From JBOGVZ01 sp050692985 (GTDB lineage Bacteria > Actinomycetota > UBA4738 > CALAEC01): a stretch of DNA of 64,000 nt. The notes beneath the pieces were generated by a model that was given only the letters and a program-made list of their open reading frames with translations, was not told where the DNA came from and made no database searches. Shown here piece after piece: positions 16,051 through 23,540 of this stretch. The stretch spans positions 156,954 through 220,953 of the forward strand of contig JBOGVZ010000085.1 of assembly GCA_050692985.1 (NCBI GenBank), written 5' to 3'. Position 1 is the stretch's first letter; every line of letters begins with the position of its first letter. The position numbers and the translations under genes were made by a program.

Positions 16051-16480
16051 TCAGGGCTCTGCGACGGAGCGGTCGTCCTCATCGGCCGTCCCCCCCGGCG
16101 CTTCGTCCTCGATGCGAACGGCCGCTTCCTCCGCCGTCATCCCCTGGGTGTCGTCCCCGGCCCGGTCGGCCACCTCGTCCTTCTCCTCGTCGGTGAGCCC
16201 CCGCCCGTCCTCCACCAGGCGTCCGGCCTCCTCCCGGCCCCCCGGCTCCGCGTCGGGCTGCTCCTCGTCGAGGCGCTGGTCGAGCGATTCTCCCTCCCGT
16301 TGCTCGGACGCGGTGGTTCCGCGGGAGGCGGCCCCCCGGGCGCGGTCTCAGCGAGGCATCATCAGCCCCTCCTGCGCGTCCCGGGTGGCTTCCTTCTCCG
16401 GGAGATGAGGGTCGAGGTCGGGGACCCCTTCGTCCTCGGGTCGATCGCGATCCCCTGGGGTCGAGCCGTTCCTCGTCCAC
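16051..16480 (-). pseudogene. Degenerate DUF5709-like acidic protein gene
   Basis: The C-terminal 99 codons (16350 to 16051) read as an acidic protein with TTASEQREGESLDQRLDEE, AGRLVEDGRGLTDEE and GMTAEEAAVRIEDEAPGG, the pattern I know from actinobacterial DUF5709 proteins. In the same frame immediately upstream is TGA at 16350-16348, and beyond it a stretch containing EGVPDLDPHLPEKEATRDA that fits the family's N-terminal half. No ATG, GTG or TTG starts the downstream half near the stop. At the far 5' end a plausible beginning (GTG at about 16480, DEERLDPRG) is in another frame, so one frameshift and one nonsense codon separate the pieces. I therefore treat it as a pseudogene or a badly called gene. 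Confidence 0.6.
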
Positions 16481-16522
16481 GCTTGCCTTTCTTCCCCGCG
16501 CCGGTACGGCCAAACGGTCGAC

Positions 16523-16741
16523 TCAGTCGCCGCCCCGGTCGTCGCCGGAGGGCTCCTCCCCGTCCGTGGGTTCCGTCTCCTGCCCCGCCGCTTCGTCGAC
16601 GCGCTCGCGCTGGAGCCGGAGGTGGCCCCGGATGCGCCGGAGGGCCTCGCTCTTGTCCGCCCCCGGGCCGGGCGAGGGCTCCTCGCCCGAGGTCTGCTCG
16701 TCGAACAGCGGCGGGTGCTCCTCGGAGGGTGGTCGTTCCAT
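16523..16741 (-). CDS. Small acidic hypothetical protein
   Basis: A 72-residue, strongly acidic and hydrophilic protein starting MERPPSEEHPPLFDEQTSGE, with one amphipathic helix (about residues 32-52, EALRRIRGHLRLQRERVDEA) and a disordered C-terminus rich in Glu, Asp and Gly. No family is recognised. The ATG at 16741 begins 5 bases downstream of the stop of the chimeric ORF, so they may be co-transcribed. It appears intact in an area where its neighbours are damaged. Confidence 0.6.
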   Translation of the reverse strand: MERPPSEEHPPLFDEQTSGEEPSPGPGADKSEALRRIRGHLRLQRERVDEAAGQETEPTDGEEPSGDDRGGD

Positions 16742-16746
16742 CACGC

Positions 16747-16989
16747 CTACCGGAAGTTGGGGAGGACGTCCTGCTGGCAGAACCTCAGGAAGCCCTCCTG
16801 GTCGGGACCGATCTGGTGCAGGTACACGTGGTCGTACCCGGCGTCGAGGTATCCCTGGATGGCCGAGGTGTACGGCTGGGGATCGAGGCCGATGGGGATG
16901 GCCTCGGCCGCCCGCCGCTTGGACATGCCCTTCTTCTTCAGCCCCTCGTACTGCTCCTCGTTCTTGACGCTGGGTCGCTTGTTGGGCAC
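16747..16989 (-). CDS. Chimeric small ORF: DUF7218-like head joined to F420-dependent oxidoreductase tail
   Basis: About 80 residues. The first 30 (PNKRPSVKNEEQYEGLKKKG, then MSKRRAAEAI) match the beginning of the small actinobacterial DUF7218/Rho-N-like proteins. The remaining part (GYLDAGYDHVYLHQIGPDQE, then FCQQDVLPNFR) reads like the last 45 residues of an F420-dependent LLM-class oxidoreductase, the part just before its C-terminus. Neither parent is complete. The simplest inference is a deletion that joined the 5' end of one gene to the 3' end of a neighbour in frame. GTG codons at 16998 and 16989 are both possible starts; the second fits the family and has a purine stretch upstream. A functional product is doubtful. 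Confidence 0.6.
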   Translation of the reverse strand: MPNKRPSVKNEEQYEGLKKKGMSKRRAAEAIPIGLDPQPYTSAIQGYLDAGYDHVYLHQIGPDQEGFLRFCQQDVLPNFR

Positions 16990-17021
16990 GGCAACCACCC
17001 TTCGTTCCGTGATTTCTTCCC

Positions 17022-17027
17022 CACAAT
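17022..17027 (+). promoter_or_regulatory. Leaderless -10 element for the PHP-domain gene
   Basis: CACAAT followed by GGGGCC and then GTG at 17034, giving the 6-base spacing of other leaderless promoters here. The 12-base string CACAATGGGGCC is identical to the one before the aldo/keto reductase start at 9134. Confidence 0.45.
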
Positions 17028-17033
17028 GGGGCC

Positions 17034-18071
17034 GTGGACACGTTGTCGAACGGCGACCTGGCGGAGCTGCTGGCCCGGGCGGCCGAGGACGAGGAGGGGC
17101 ACAGGCAGCGGGCCTTCCGTCGAGCGGCGCGGGCGGCCCTGCTGTGGCCGGAGGAGATCGCGGACCTGCTGGCCACGGGCCGTTCGCCCACCGAGCTGCC
17201 CGCGGTGGGGCCGTGGGTGGCCCGGCGGATCCGGGGGTGGGTCGAGGATCCGCCCGAGCGGCCCGAACCGCCGGAGCTGCGGCGAGGATTCCTGACCATG
17301 GCCTGGGCCCGGCAGGTCCTGGCCGAGCGGCCCGAATTGCGAACGGAGCTCCGGGGCGACCTCCAGATGCACACCACGTGGAGCGACGGCAAGGCGGAGC
17401 TCGACGAGATGGTGGCGGCAGCTCAGGCCCTGGGCTACCGGTACGTGGCCGTGACCGACCACTCGAAGGGCCTGCCGATCGCCAGGGGGATGCCGGAGGA
17501 GAAGCTGCTCGAGCAGGGGCGGGTGATCGAAGCGCTGAACGAACGGCTGACGGCCGACGGAACGCCGTTCACGGTCCTCCGCTCGCTGGAGATGAACCTG
17601 TCGCCCCGGGGCGAGGGCGACATGGACCCGGGGGTGCTGGCCGGCCTCGACCTCGTGTTGGGCGCGTTCCACTCGAAGCTGCGGGTCACCGAGGACCAGA
17701 CCGACCGCTACCTGGCGGCCCTGCGCAACCCCACCATCGACGTGCTGGCCCACCCGCGAGGGAGGCGGTGGGGCGCCCGGGCCGGCCTGCGCGCGGACTG
17801 GCCACGGGTGTTCGAGGCCGCCGCCCGGGCCGACGTGGCCCTGGAGATCGATACGTTCCTGGACCGCCAGGACCTGGACGTGGAGCGGGCCCGGATCGCC
17901 GCCCGGGCCGGGGCTCGCATCTCGATCGGCACGGACGCCCACCGCGTCGCCGAGCTGGGGTCGATCGACCTGGGCCTGGCCACCGCGGTCCTGGCCGGCA
18001 TCCCTCGGGAGCGGATCCTGAACTTCATGGAGCCCCAGGACCTGGCCGCCTGGGTCCGCTCCCGGCGCTGA
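17034..18071 (+). CDS. PHP-domain phosphoesterase (PolX-like C-terminal module without polymerase)
   Basis: A 345-residue protein. Residues 1-80 form a helical segment with a helix-hairpin-helix-like LPAVGPWVARRIRGW. Residues 105-345 form a PHP domain whose metal ligands are readable in order: GDLQMHTTWSDG, VTDHSKG, the glutamate in SLEMNLSPRG, GAFHSKL, LAHPRGRRWG and GTDAHR. This layout equals the C-terminal half of bacterial DNA polymerase X, but the nucleotidyltransferase domain is absent, so I expect a metal-dependent phosphatase or nuclease of unknown substrate. A CACAAT element 6 bases before the GTG supports the start. Confidence 0.88.
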   Translation: MDTLSNGDLAELLARAAEDEEGHRQRAFRRAARAALLWPEEIADLLATGRSPTELPAVGPWVARRIRGWVEDPPERPEPPELRRGFLTMAWARQVLAERPELRTELRGDLQMHTTWSDGKAELDEMVAAAQALGYRYVAVTDHSKGLPIARGMPEEKLLEQGRVIEALNERLTADGTPFTVLRSLEMNLSPRGEGDMDPGVLAGLDLVLGAFHSKLRVTEDQTDRYLAALRNPTIDVLAHPRGRRWGARAGLRADWPRVFEAAARADVALEIDTFLDRQDLDVERARIAARAGARISIGTDAHRVAELGSIDLGLATAVLAGIPRERILNFMEPQDLAAWVRSRR

Positions 18072-18154
18072 CCGGGGCCAGCCGGCACCGGGTCGTCCGA
18101 CAACCCTGCACGGAACCTGCACGTCCGACGCACCCGACCTTCACCACTGCGACC

Positions 18155-18160
18155 TACACT
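18155..18160 (+). promoter_or_regulatory. Leaderless -10 element for the two-component operon
   Basis: TACACT, then 6 bases (GGCGCC), then GTG at 18167. This fixes the start of the response regulator far downstream of the start of the long open frame around it. Confidence 0.55.
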
Positions 18161-18166
18161 GGCGCC

Positions 18167-18847
18167 GTGGCCGACCGGACGATCCTCGTGGTGGAGGACG
18201 AGGCCACCATCGCCGGCTCGGTGGCCGCCCGTCTCCGGAAGGAAGGCTTCGACGTGGAGATCGCGGGCGACGGACCCTCGGCGGTCGGTCGGGCCCGGGA
18301 CCTCGGACCCGACCTCGTCATCCTCGACGTGATGCTCCCCGGGTTGGACGGGCTCGAGGTCTGTCGGCAGATCCAGCGAGACCGACCGGTGCCCGTGCTC
18401 ATGCTGACCGCTCGGGATTCCGAGACCGACGTGCTCGTCGGTCTGGGGATCGGGGCCGACGACTACATGACGAAACGGTTCAGCCCGCGAGAGCTGGTCG
18501 CTCGAGTCAAGGACCTGCTCCGCAGGGTCGAGCGCCGACCGGCATCCGGACCAGAGGCGCTTCGGGTCGGTGACATCGAGCTCGACCCATCCCGCCGGCA
18601 GGTCCGCCGAGGAGGCCGCCCGGTCGAGCTCACCAAGACGGAGTTCGACCTGTTCCTGGCCCTGGCCACGCGGCCAGGCGTGGTCCTCTCTCGGGAGCGC
18701 CTGCTCGCCGAGGTGTGGGGGTGGCGCGATGCCTCGGGAGCTCGCACCGTCGACTCCCACATCCGCGGGCTCCGCCGGAAGCTGGGCCCAGGTGTCGTCC
18801 GGACGGTGCACGGCGTCGGCTACTCGGCGGGAGCCGAAGACGGATGA
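18167..18847 (+). CDS. OmpR/PhoB-family response regulator
   Basis: A 226-residue regulator. The receiver domain (residues 3-117) has the acidic pair in VVEDEATIAGS, the phosphorylated aspartate in LVILDVMLPGLDGLEV and the switch threonine in MLTARDSETD. The conserved lysine is present in DDYMTKRFSPREL, but the following proline, nearly invariant as a cis-peptide, is arginine here. The winged-helix DNA-binding domain (about 130-224) includes RRGGRPVELTKTEFDLFLAL and HIRGLRRKLG. Start chosen from the leaderless -10 element. It overlaps the sensor kinase gene by four bases (ATGA), so the two are translated together. Confidence 0.95.
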   Translation: MADRTILVVEDEATIAGSVAARLRKEGFDVEIAGDGPSAVGRARDLGPDLVILDVMLPGLDGLEVCRQIQRDRPVPVLMLTARDSETDVLVGLGIGADDYMTKRFSPRELVARVKDLLRRVERRPASGPEALRVGDIELDPSRRQVRRGGRPVELTKTEFDLFLALATRPGVVLSRERLLAEVWGWRDASGARTVDSHIRGLRRKLGPGVVRTVHGVGYSAGAEDG

Positions 18848-19857
18848 GGCCGCTCGACCGCCTCTCATCGATCAAGATGAAGCTCGGCGTGGTGATCCTC
18901 GCCGCGGTCGGCGTCGTCGTCCTGGTGAACATGGCGGGCGTACGGGCCGGCATCCCCCTCCTCCTCGTCGGCGTGGTGGCCGGGGCGCTCGCCCTGGGGA
19001 TGGTCCAGATCCTGGCCCGGGGGATGACTTCGCCGCTGCGAGACATGGTGGCCGCCACTCGAGCCATGGCTCGAGGCGACTACTCCCGGCGGGTCAGGGC
19101 GACCTCCCGCGACGAGGTCGGCGAGCTGGCTCGTGCCTTCAACACCATGGCCGCCGAGCTCGCCGAGACCGAGCGCCTCCGCCGGGATCTCGTGGCCAAC
19201 GTATCGCACGAGCTTCGGACCCCGATCACCGCGCTGCAGGTGGTGCTCGAGAACCTCGTCGACGATGTCGAGCCTCCCGACCCGGAAACCCTCCGCACGA
19301 TGCTGGCCCAGACCCAGCGCCTGGGCGCCCTCATCAACCAGCTCCTCGACCTGTCACGCCTGGAGGCGGGAACCGTGCCCCTGGAGCGGAGGTCGTTCGA
19401 GGTCGGGCCCGTCCTCCGCCAAGCCGTGGAGGAGTCGCGGCTCCAGGTCGAACGGGCAACGGACCGGCGGGTGCGGCTCAGCGTCTCGATCGACCCGCCC
19501 GGCCTGCGGGCGCACGGTGATCCGGAGCGCATCCATCAGGTCGTGGCGAACCTGCTCGAGAATGCCGTCCGGCACTCTCCCGAGGACGGCGAGGTGGTCG
19601 TGGCCACGCGGGCCCACCGGGACCTCGTGCGCATCGAGGTGCGCGACCAGGGCCCGGGCATCCCCGAGGAGGAGGCCGAGCGAGTGTTCGAACGGTTCTA
19701 TCGGGGCGCAACCGGCGAGTCCGTGCGGGGAGGAACCGGACTCGGTCTGGCCATCGCCCGGTGGATCGTCGATCTGCACGGAGGCGACATCCGAGCGGAG
19801 CCCAACGTGCCCCACGGGTGCCGCATGGTGGTGGCCCTTCCGAAGGACGGGGCGTGA
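18844..19857 (+). CDS. Sensor histidine kinase with minimal external loop
   Basis: A 337-residue kinase. Two membrane helices (about residues 14-32 and 36-58) are separated by only a few residues, so it has essentially no extracellular sensor and probably senses the membrane or an interacting protein. HAMP follows (about 57-110, ending DEVGELARAFNTMAAEL), then HisKA with the phosphorylated histidine in VANVSHELRTPITALQVV. The ATPase domain has VVANLLENAVRHSP, VRDQGPGIPEEE and GGTGLGLAIARWIV. It is coupled by a four-base overlap to its response regulator and by a GTGA overlap to the DUF4173-like membrane protein downstream, a candidate partner or signal source. Confidence 0.95.
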   Translation: MRPLDRLSSIKMKLGVVILAAVGVVVLVNMAGVRAGIPLLLVGVVAGALALGMVQILARGMTSPLRDMVAATRAMARGDYSRRVRATSRDEVGELARAFNTMAAELAETERLRRDLVANVSHELRTPITALQVVLENLVDDVEPPDPETLRTMLAQTQRLGALINQLLDLSRLEAGTVPLERRSFEVGPVLRQAVEESRLQVERATDRRVRLSVSIDPPGLRAHGDPERIHQVVANLLENAVRHSPEDGEVVVATRAHRDLVRIEVRDQGPGIPEEEAERVFERFYRGATGESVRGGTGLGLAIARWIVDLHGGDIRAEPNVPHGCRMVVALPKDGA

Positions 19858-21338
19858 GCGCCGGGTCGTTCGCCGTGGGGTCTGAGTCCGTGGAACGCGC
19901 GGGGGCGTCGGCCCGCATGCTGGCCGCAACCGCCGTGCTCTCCGGGTTCGCTGCCGGGGCGCTGCCGGGCAACCGGCTGGGCCTGGGAGCGGTCCTGGTC
20001 GCGGGCGGGGTCACCGCCCTGGTGGCGTGGGCCCGGGCAACCCCCTGGCGACCGGAAACCATCGCCTACGCCGCCCTGGCGCTGGGCCTGGCCTCCATGT
20101 TCGCGGTGCGCTCCGCCGGATGGGTCGTGGCCCTGGACGGCCTGGCGGCCGCGGGACTGGCCGCGCTGGCGGTGGCCGGCGGGGGAACCTGGGAGGAAGT
20201 GCGACGGGCTCCCCTGGTCGTGGCGTCACGGGCGGCGGAGGCCGTCCCCTACGTGGCCCGCGGAGCGAGCCGGCTGACCGCGGGGCGGCGATTCTCTCCC
20301 GCCCTGCGGGGGATGGCCGTGGGGGCGGCGCTGGTGGCGGTGTTCGGCGGTCTGTTCATCTCCGCCGATCGGGCCTTCGCGGAGCTGGCCCGTGACGTCC
20401 TGCTGCCGGACATCGACGTGGCTCTGCTGCCGGCCAGGGTGGCGGTCTTCGTCGGCGTGGCGGTCGCCGCGACGGCGCTGGTGATCGCGGGGCCCCGGTT
20501 CGCCCACCTCGGCCCTCCGCGTCTCCTGGTCGCCATGCGTGGGGCGATGTTCCAGGAGGGGGAAGGGGGGGAACGTCGCCGGTGGTCCGGGCTGGCGCCG
20601 ATCGAATGGATGGTGGCGTTGGGGCTCCTCGACCTCCTGTTCGTGGCGTTCGTGGTGGTGCAGGTGGCGGTCCTGTTCGCCGGCCACGACCATGTCCTGC
20701 GGACGGCCGGGCTGACGTATGCCGAGTACGCCCGGGAGGGGTTCTTCCAGCTCCTGGTGGCTGCGGCGCTGACGCTCGCGGTGGTGGCCGGCGCATCCCG
20801 GTGGGCCGGACCGCGAGGAGATCGCCACCGACGGATCCTCGAGGTGCTGCTCGGCCTGTTGCTCCTGCTGACCCTGGTGGTGCTGGCCTCCGCCCTCAAG
20901 CGCCTCCTGCTGTACGAGGAGGCGTTCGGGTTCACCCGCCTGCGCATCTCCGTGCACGCCGTGATCCTGTGGCTGGCCGGGGTGCTGGTCATGGTGATGG
21001 CCGCCGGCGCCTTCCGCCGCGGGCGGTGGCTCCCGCGGGCCGTGGTGGGCTTCAGCGCGGCGGCCCTGCTGGTCTTCAACCTGATGAATCCGGATGCCCT
21101 GGTGGCCAGCCGGAACGTGGAGCGCTACGAGGAGATCGGCCGGGTCGACCTCCCGTACCTCGCGGGGCTCAGCGCGGACGCCGTGCCGTCGTTGTTGGGC
21201 CTTCCCCGCCGGCTCCCAGCATGCGCTTTCCTCCCCCATCGGGAGCTGTTCACCGAGCCGGACCCCTGGCCCGGGTGGAACCTGGCCCGGGCCCGGGCCG
21301 TGCAGGAAGAGAGTGGGGACATCCAGTGCTCCAGATAG
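19854..21338 (+). CDS. DUF4173/DUF4153-like multi-pass membrane protein
   Basis: A 494-residue integral membrane protein with about eleven or twelve hydrophobic segments. The conserved stretch TYAEYAREGFFQLLVAAALT, with FTRLRISVHAVILWL and FNLMNPDALVASRNVERYE, identifies it as a DUF4173/4153-type protein; function of the family is not established. The GTG overlaps the kinase stop by four bases, so the regulator, the kinase and this protein are made together. I infer that it may be the sensed or regulated membrane component of the system, since the kinase has almost no external domain. Confidence 0.82.
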   Translation: MSAGSFAVGSESVERAGASARMLAATAVLSGFAAGALPGNRLGLGAVLVAGGVTALVAWARATPWRPETIAYAALALGLASMFAVRSAGWVVALDGLAAAGLAALAVAGGGTWEEVRRAPLVVASRAAEAVPYVARGASRLTAGRRFSPALRGMAVGAALVAVFGGLFISADRAFAELARDVLLPDIDVALLPARVAVFVGVAVAATALVIAGPRFAHLGPPRLLVAMRGAMFQEGEGGERRRWSGLAPIEWMVALGLLDLLFVAFVVVQVAVLFAGHDHVLRTAGLTYAEYAREGFFQLLVAAALTLAVVAGASRWAGPRGDRHRRILEVLLGLLLLLTLVVLASALKRLLLYEEAFGFTRLRISVHAVILWLAGVLVMVMAAGAFRRGRWLPRAVVGFSAAALLVFNLMNPDALVASRNVERYEEIGRVDLPYLAGLSADAVPSLLGLPRRLPACAFLPHRELFTEPDPWPGWNLARARAVQEESGDIQCSR

Positions 21339-21340
21339 GG

Positions 21341-21790
21341 ATGCGTTCGGGGCAACGCACCGTGCGGGTCACGCCGGTCCGGCGTCTCGACGCCGTCGAC
21401 CTCACCGAGGAGCTGCGGATCGCCGTGGACGAGGCCGGGGTCACCGAGGGGTGCGTGGTGGCGTTCTGCGCCCACACCACATGCACGCTCATCCTGAACG
21501 AGTTGGAGGACGGCGCGCTGGAGGACCTTCGCCGGTGGCTCGACCGGCTCGTACCCGGTGACGCCTACTACGCCCACGACGACCTCGACCGGCGGCGCCA
21601 GAACCTCGAGGAGGAGCACGAGCGGCCCAACGGCCGGGCCCACGTGGCCCAGGTCCTCCTGGGCGGCTCGTCACACGCCATCCCGGTGACCGGCGGCCGG
21701 CCCGCCCTGGGCCGGTGGCAGCGCCTGCTCCTGGTCGAGCTCGACGAGCCCAAGGAACGACGGGTCGTTTTCTACGCCTTCGGCGTGTGA
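21341..21790 (+). CDS. YjbQ/UPF0047-family protein
   Basis: About 149 residues of the YjbQ (UPF0047) family, a compact beta-sandwich trimer; some members show thiamine-phosphate synthase activity in other bacteria, though the native role is uncertain. The signature HTTCTLILNELEDGALEDL (normally HTTAxLxINE) lies near residues 49-67, and the second conserved stretch HVAQVLLGGSSHAIPVTGGR with LGRWQRLLLVELDEP follows. An in-frame GTG at 21326, inside the end of the preceding gene and with a better purine site, is an alternative start adding five residues. Confidence 0.85.
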   Translation: MRSGQRTVRVTPVRRLDAVDLTEELRIAVDEAGVTEGCVVAFCAHTTCTLILNELEDGALEDLRRWLDRLVPGDAYYAHDDLDRRRQNLEEEHERPNGRAHVAQVLLGGSSHAIPVTGGRPALGRWQRLLLVELDEPKERRVVFYAFGV

Positions 21791-21811
21791 GGGTCGGGGT
21801 CTCGGGACCTC

Positions 21812-21851
21812 TCCCTCCGGAACATCCCGGGTCCCTCCGGAACATCCCGGG
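21812..21851 (+). repeat. Perfect 20-bp tandem duplication
   Basis: The unit TCCCTCCGGAACATCCCGGG occurs twice head-to-tail at 21812-21831 and 21832-21851, between the YjbQ-like gene and the CATAAT -10 element of the lipoprotein gene. Each unit contains a CCGG..CCGG partial dyad. Its position just upstream of a promoter makes a regulator-binding site possible. Confidence 0.85.
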
Positions 21852-21876
21852 CCGGACCGCCGTCATAATCGGAGAA

Positions 21877-22305
21877 GTGAGCAAGAGGGGCCTGCTCGGG
21901 TTGGTACTCGTCGCTGTCATCGCGGGACTCGTCGGATGCGCGGGTCGGGCGCGCCAGGAAGGCGCTGTCTTCTTCCCGACGTGGACGGCCGATGCGCGAC
22001 CGCAGGCGATCGTGACCGGCATCTTCACCGAGCGCAATGGATGTCTCCTGCTGCGCTCGAACGGGGAAGAGGTGCTGGCCCTGTGGGAGGAGGGATACTC
22101 CTACGCCGACGGGACGCTGCTGGACTCCTCCGGCCGGTCCGTCGTGGGGGTCGGGGAGGCTCTCCACTGCGGTGGCGGGTACGGCTCGGACTGGCAACAC
22201 GCGGAATCGCTCATCGCAGAGCCGATCCCCGACCGATGCCGCCGCCAGGGGGCCGAACCGTGGGTACTCATCTACGACGTCCAGGCCGGTCCACCCGCTG
22301 ATTGA
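21877..22305 (+). CDS. Small secreted lipoprotein, hypothetical
   Basis: A 142-residue protein with a lipoprotein signal: basic start, hydrophobic LVLVAVIAGLVG and lipobox LVGC, so the mature protein should begin at Cys about residue 20 and be anchored on the outside of the membrane. The exported part has three further cysteines (in NGCLLLRS, LHCGGG and DRCRRQG) that could form disulfides. No family is recognised. A CATAAT -10 element 7 bases upstream of the GTG supports this start. The tandem 20-bp repeat lies immediately upstream. Confidence 0.7.
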   Translation: MSKRGLLGLVLVAVIAGLVGCAGRARQEGAVFFPTWTADARPQAIVTGIFTERNGCLLLRSNGEEVLALWEEGYSYADGTLLDSSGRSVVGVGEALHCGGGYGSDWQHAESLIAEPIPDRCRRQGAEPWVLIYDVQAGPPAD

Positions 22306-22422
22306 TCCCCGGCAGCCTGCTCGTGGCGCTGCGGGCCGAAGCGTGCCCGGGGCCCGACCCCCACAGAGTCCACATCGCCGGCTGAACCTCTGACGGGCGG
22401 GGACGGCCGCCTTGCCTCACCT

Positions 22423-23238
22423 TCAGCTGAGACGGTCTTCAACGAAGGCCACGAGATCGGACGCAAACCGTCCTGGCTCCTCCCAGTGGAGCAGATGTCC
22501 AGCGCCCGGATAGATCAGGAGCTGCGAGTCCCCGATCGCCGAGGCGAGCGCGTCTTGCTCGCTTCGCGGATAGCGGCGATCCTGATCTCCCCAAACGATG
22601 AGCGTGGGGACCTTGATCTGGTCCAGCTCCCCCGAGAAATCTCCTTCAAGGCGCCAGCGGCTTTGAAACACCGCCTTCCAGACGTGCGCCGGAACCTTCC
22701 GGCCCTCCGCCACGGCCATCTCGAGAACGTCTGGCGGCACGGGCTTGGCTAGCAAGCTTTCGGTCATCCCTCGAACCAGGCCGGGGTCCACGGGATCCGT
22801 CACTTTCGACACGGTCGAATCCCAGAACTCCCGGGCTGCCTGGGTGCCCGACATGGAGGCTGACGCTCCGACAACAACAAGTCCTAAAGTGCGCTCGGGA
22901 TGGTCGATCGCAAAGCGCAGAGCGACTGCGCTGCCCATGGAATGGCCGACGATTACGGCGGGCCCGAGGTGCAGGGCGTCCATGAACGCCAGGAGGTCGG
23001 CCGCGAAATCGTGGATGCCGTATCCACCCAGCGGGCGGCTGGCTTCCCCGTGCCCCCGCTGCGTCAGGGCGAAGACATGGATGGACTCGGGCAGATGAGG
23101 GAGCACCGGTTCGAAAGAACGCCAAGAATCTGCGAAGCCGTGGAGTAGTGCCACAGGAAGCCCCGACGCGTCTCCCTGCTCGACATAGGGAAGCGTCACA
23201 TGGTTGGGAAGTTCAAGAGTTCTGATGTTAAGCGACAT
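22423..23238 (-). CDS. Alpha/beta hydrolase, compositionally atypical
   Basis: A 271-residue alpha/beta-hydrolase. The nucleophile elbow GHSMGSAVALRF (serine), the oxyanion strand LLHGFADSWRSF, the acidic residue in LIVWGDQDRRYP and the catalytic histidine in PGAGHLLHWEEP are all present. No signal peptide is seen, and the substrate is unknown (esterase or haloperoxidase-like). The gene has visibly more A and T at wobble positions than its neighbours, and a consensus-like AAGGAGG ribosome site, unlike the leaderless starts around it. Both suggest recent acquisition. Confidence 0.9.
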   Translation of the reverse strand: MSLNIRTLELPNHVTLPYVEQGDASGLPVALLHGFADSWRSFEPVLPHLPESIHVFALTQRGHGEASRPLGGYGIHDFAADLLAFMDALHLGPAVIVGHSMGSAVALRFAIDHPERTLGLVVVGASASMSGTQAAREFWDSTVSKVTDPVDPGLVRGMTESLLAKPVPPDVLEMAVAEGRKVPAHVWKAVFQSRWRLEGDFSGELDQIKVPTLIVWGDQDRRYPRSEQDALASAIGDSQLLIYPGAGHLLHWEEPGRFASDLVAFVEDRLS

Positions 23239-23422
23239 AGCTGTTTCCTCCTTAGCGTCTGGTCAAGCTAGAGCCATCGAGGGCCGGACGCGAAACAGGC
23301 TCCACTGTCCCGGAACTCCCTTGAGCGAATGGGGGCTGAGGTCGTCGAACCGGATGCCAGAGCCGGTCTTCGCCTCACGCTTCCCAAGCCCGAGCCGGAG
23401 GACGCCCGTGGGGAACAGTGCG

Positions 23423-23506
23423 TGCCCGGGGTGGGAGTCGAACCCACACGCCCCGAAGGGCATTCGCTCTTAAGGCGAACGCGGCTGCCAATTTCGCCAC
23501 CCGGGC
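23423..23506 (-). tRNA. tRNA-Leu (anticodon TAA)
   Basis: An 84-base class II tRNA on the minus strand. The acceptor stem GCCCGGG pairs with CCCGGGC. The anticodon loop CTTAAGA, closed by a TTCGC/GCGAA stem, gives TAA for leucine. There is a long variable arm and a GGTTCGA T-loop with a perfect GTGGG/CCCAC stem. The 3' CCA is not encoded. Confidence 0.93.
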
Positions 23507-23540
23507 CCATCGATTGTAGATGGCCTGGAGGCCGCCACGG

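Noticed and set aside
15834..16350. TGA recoding (as Trp or selenocysteine) to explain in-frame TGA codons
   Set aside because: TGA ends many intact genes here with tgATG or ATGA overlaps, and no SECIS-like element or Sec context was seen; nonsense mutation or error is simpler.
16622..18166. Long frame running into the response regulator from upstream
   Set aside because: It overlaps the PHP gene in another frame; the leaderless -10 element and receiver-domain start fix the true start at 18167.
23221..23250. Cloning-vector contamination suggested by the lacZ-like AGGAAACAGCTATG
   Set aside because: The match stops at the ATG, the downstream gene is a full alpha/beta hydrolase, and flanks continue as genomic sequence with a tRNA gene.
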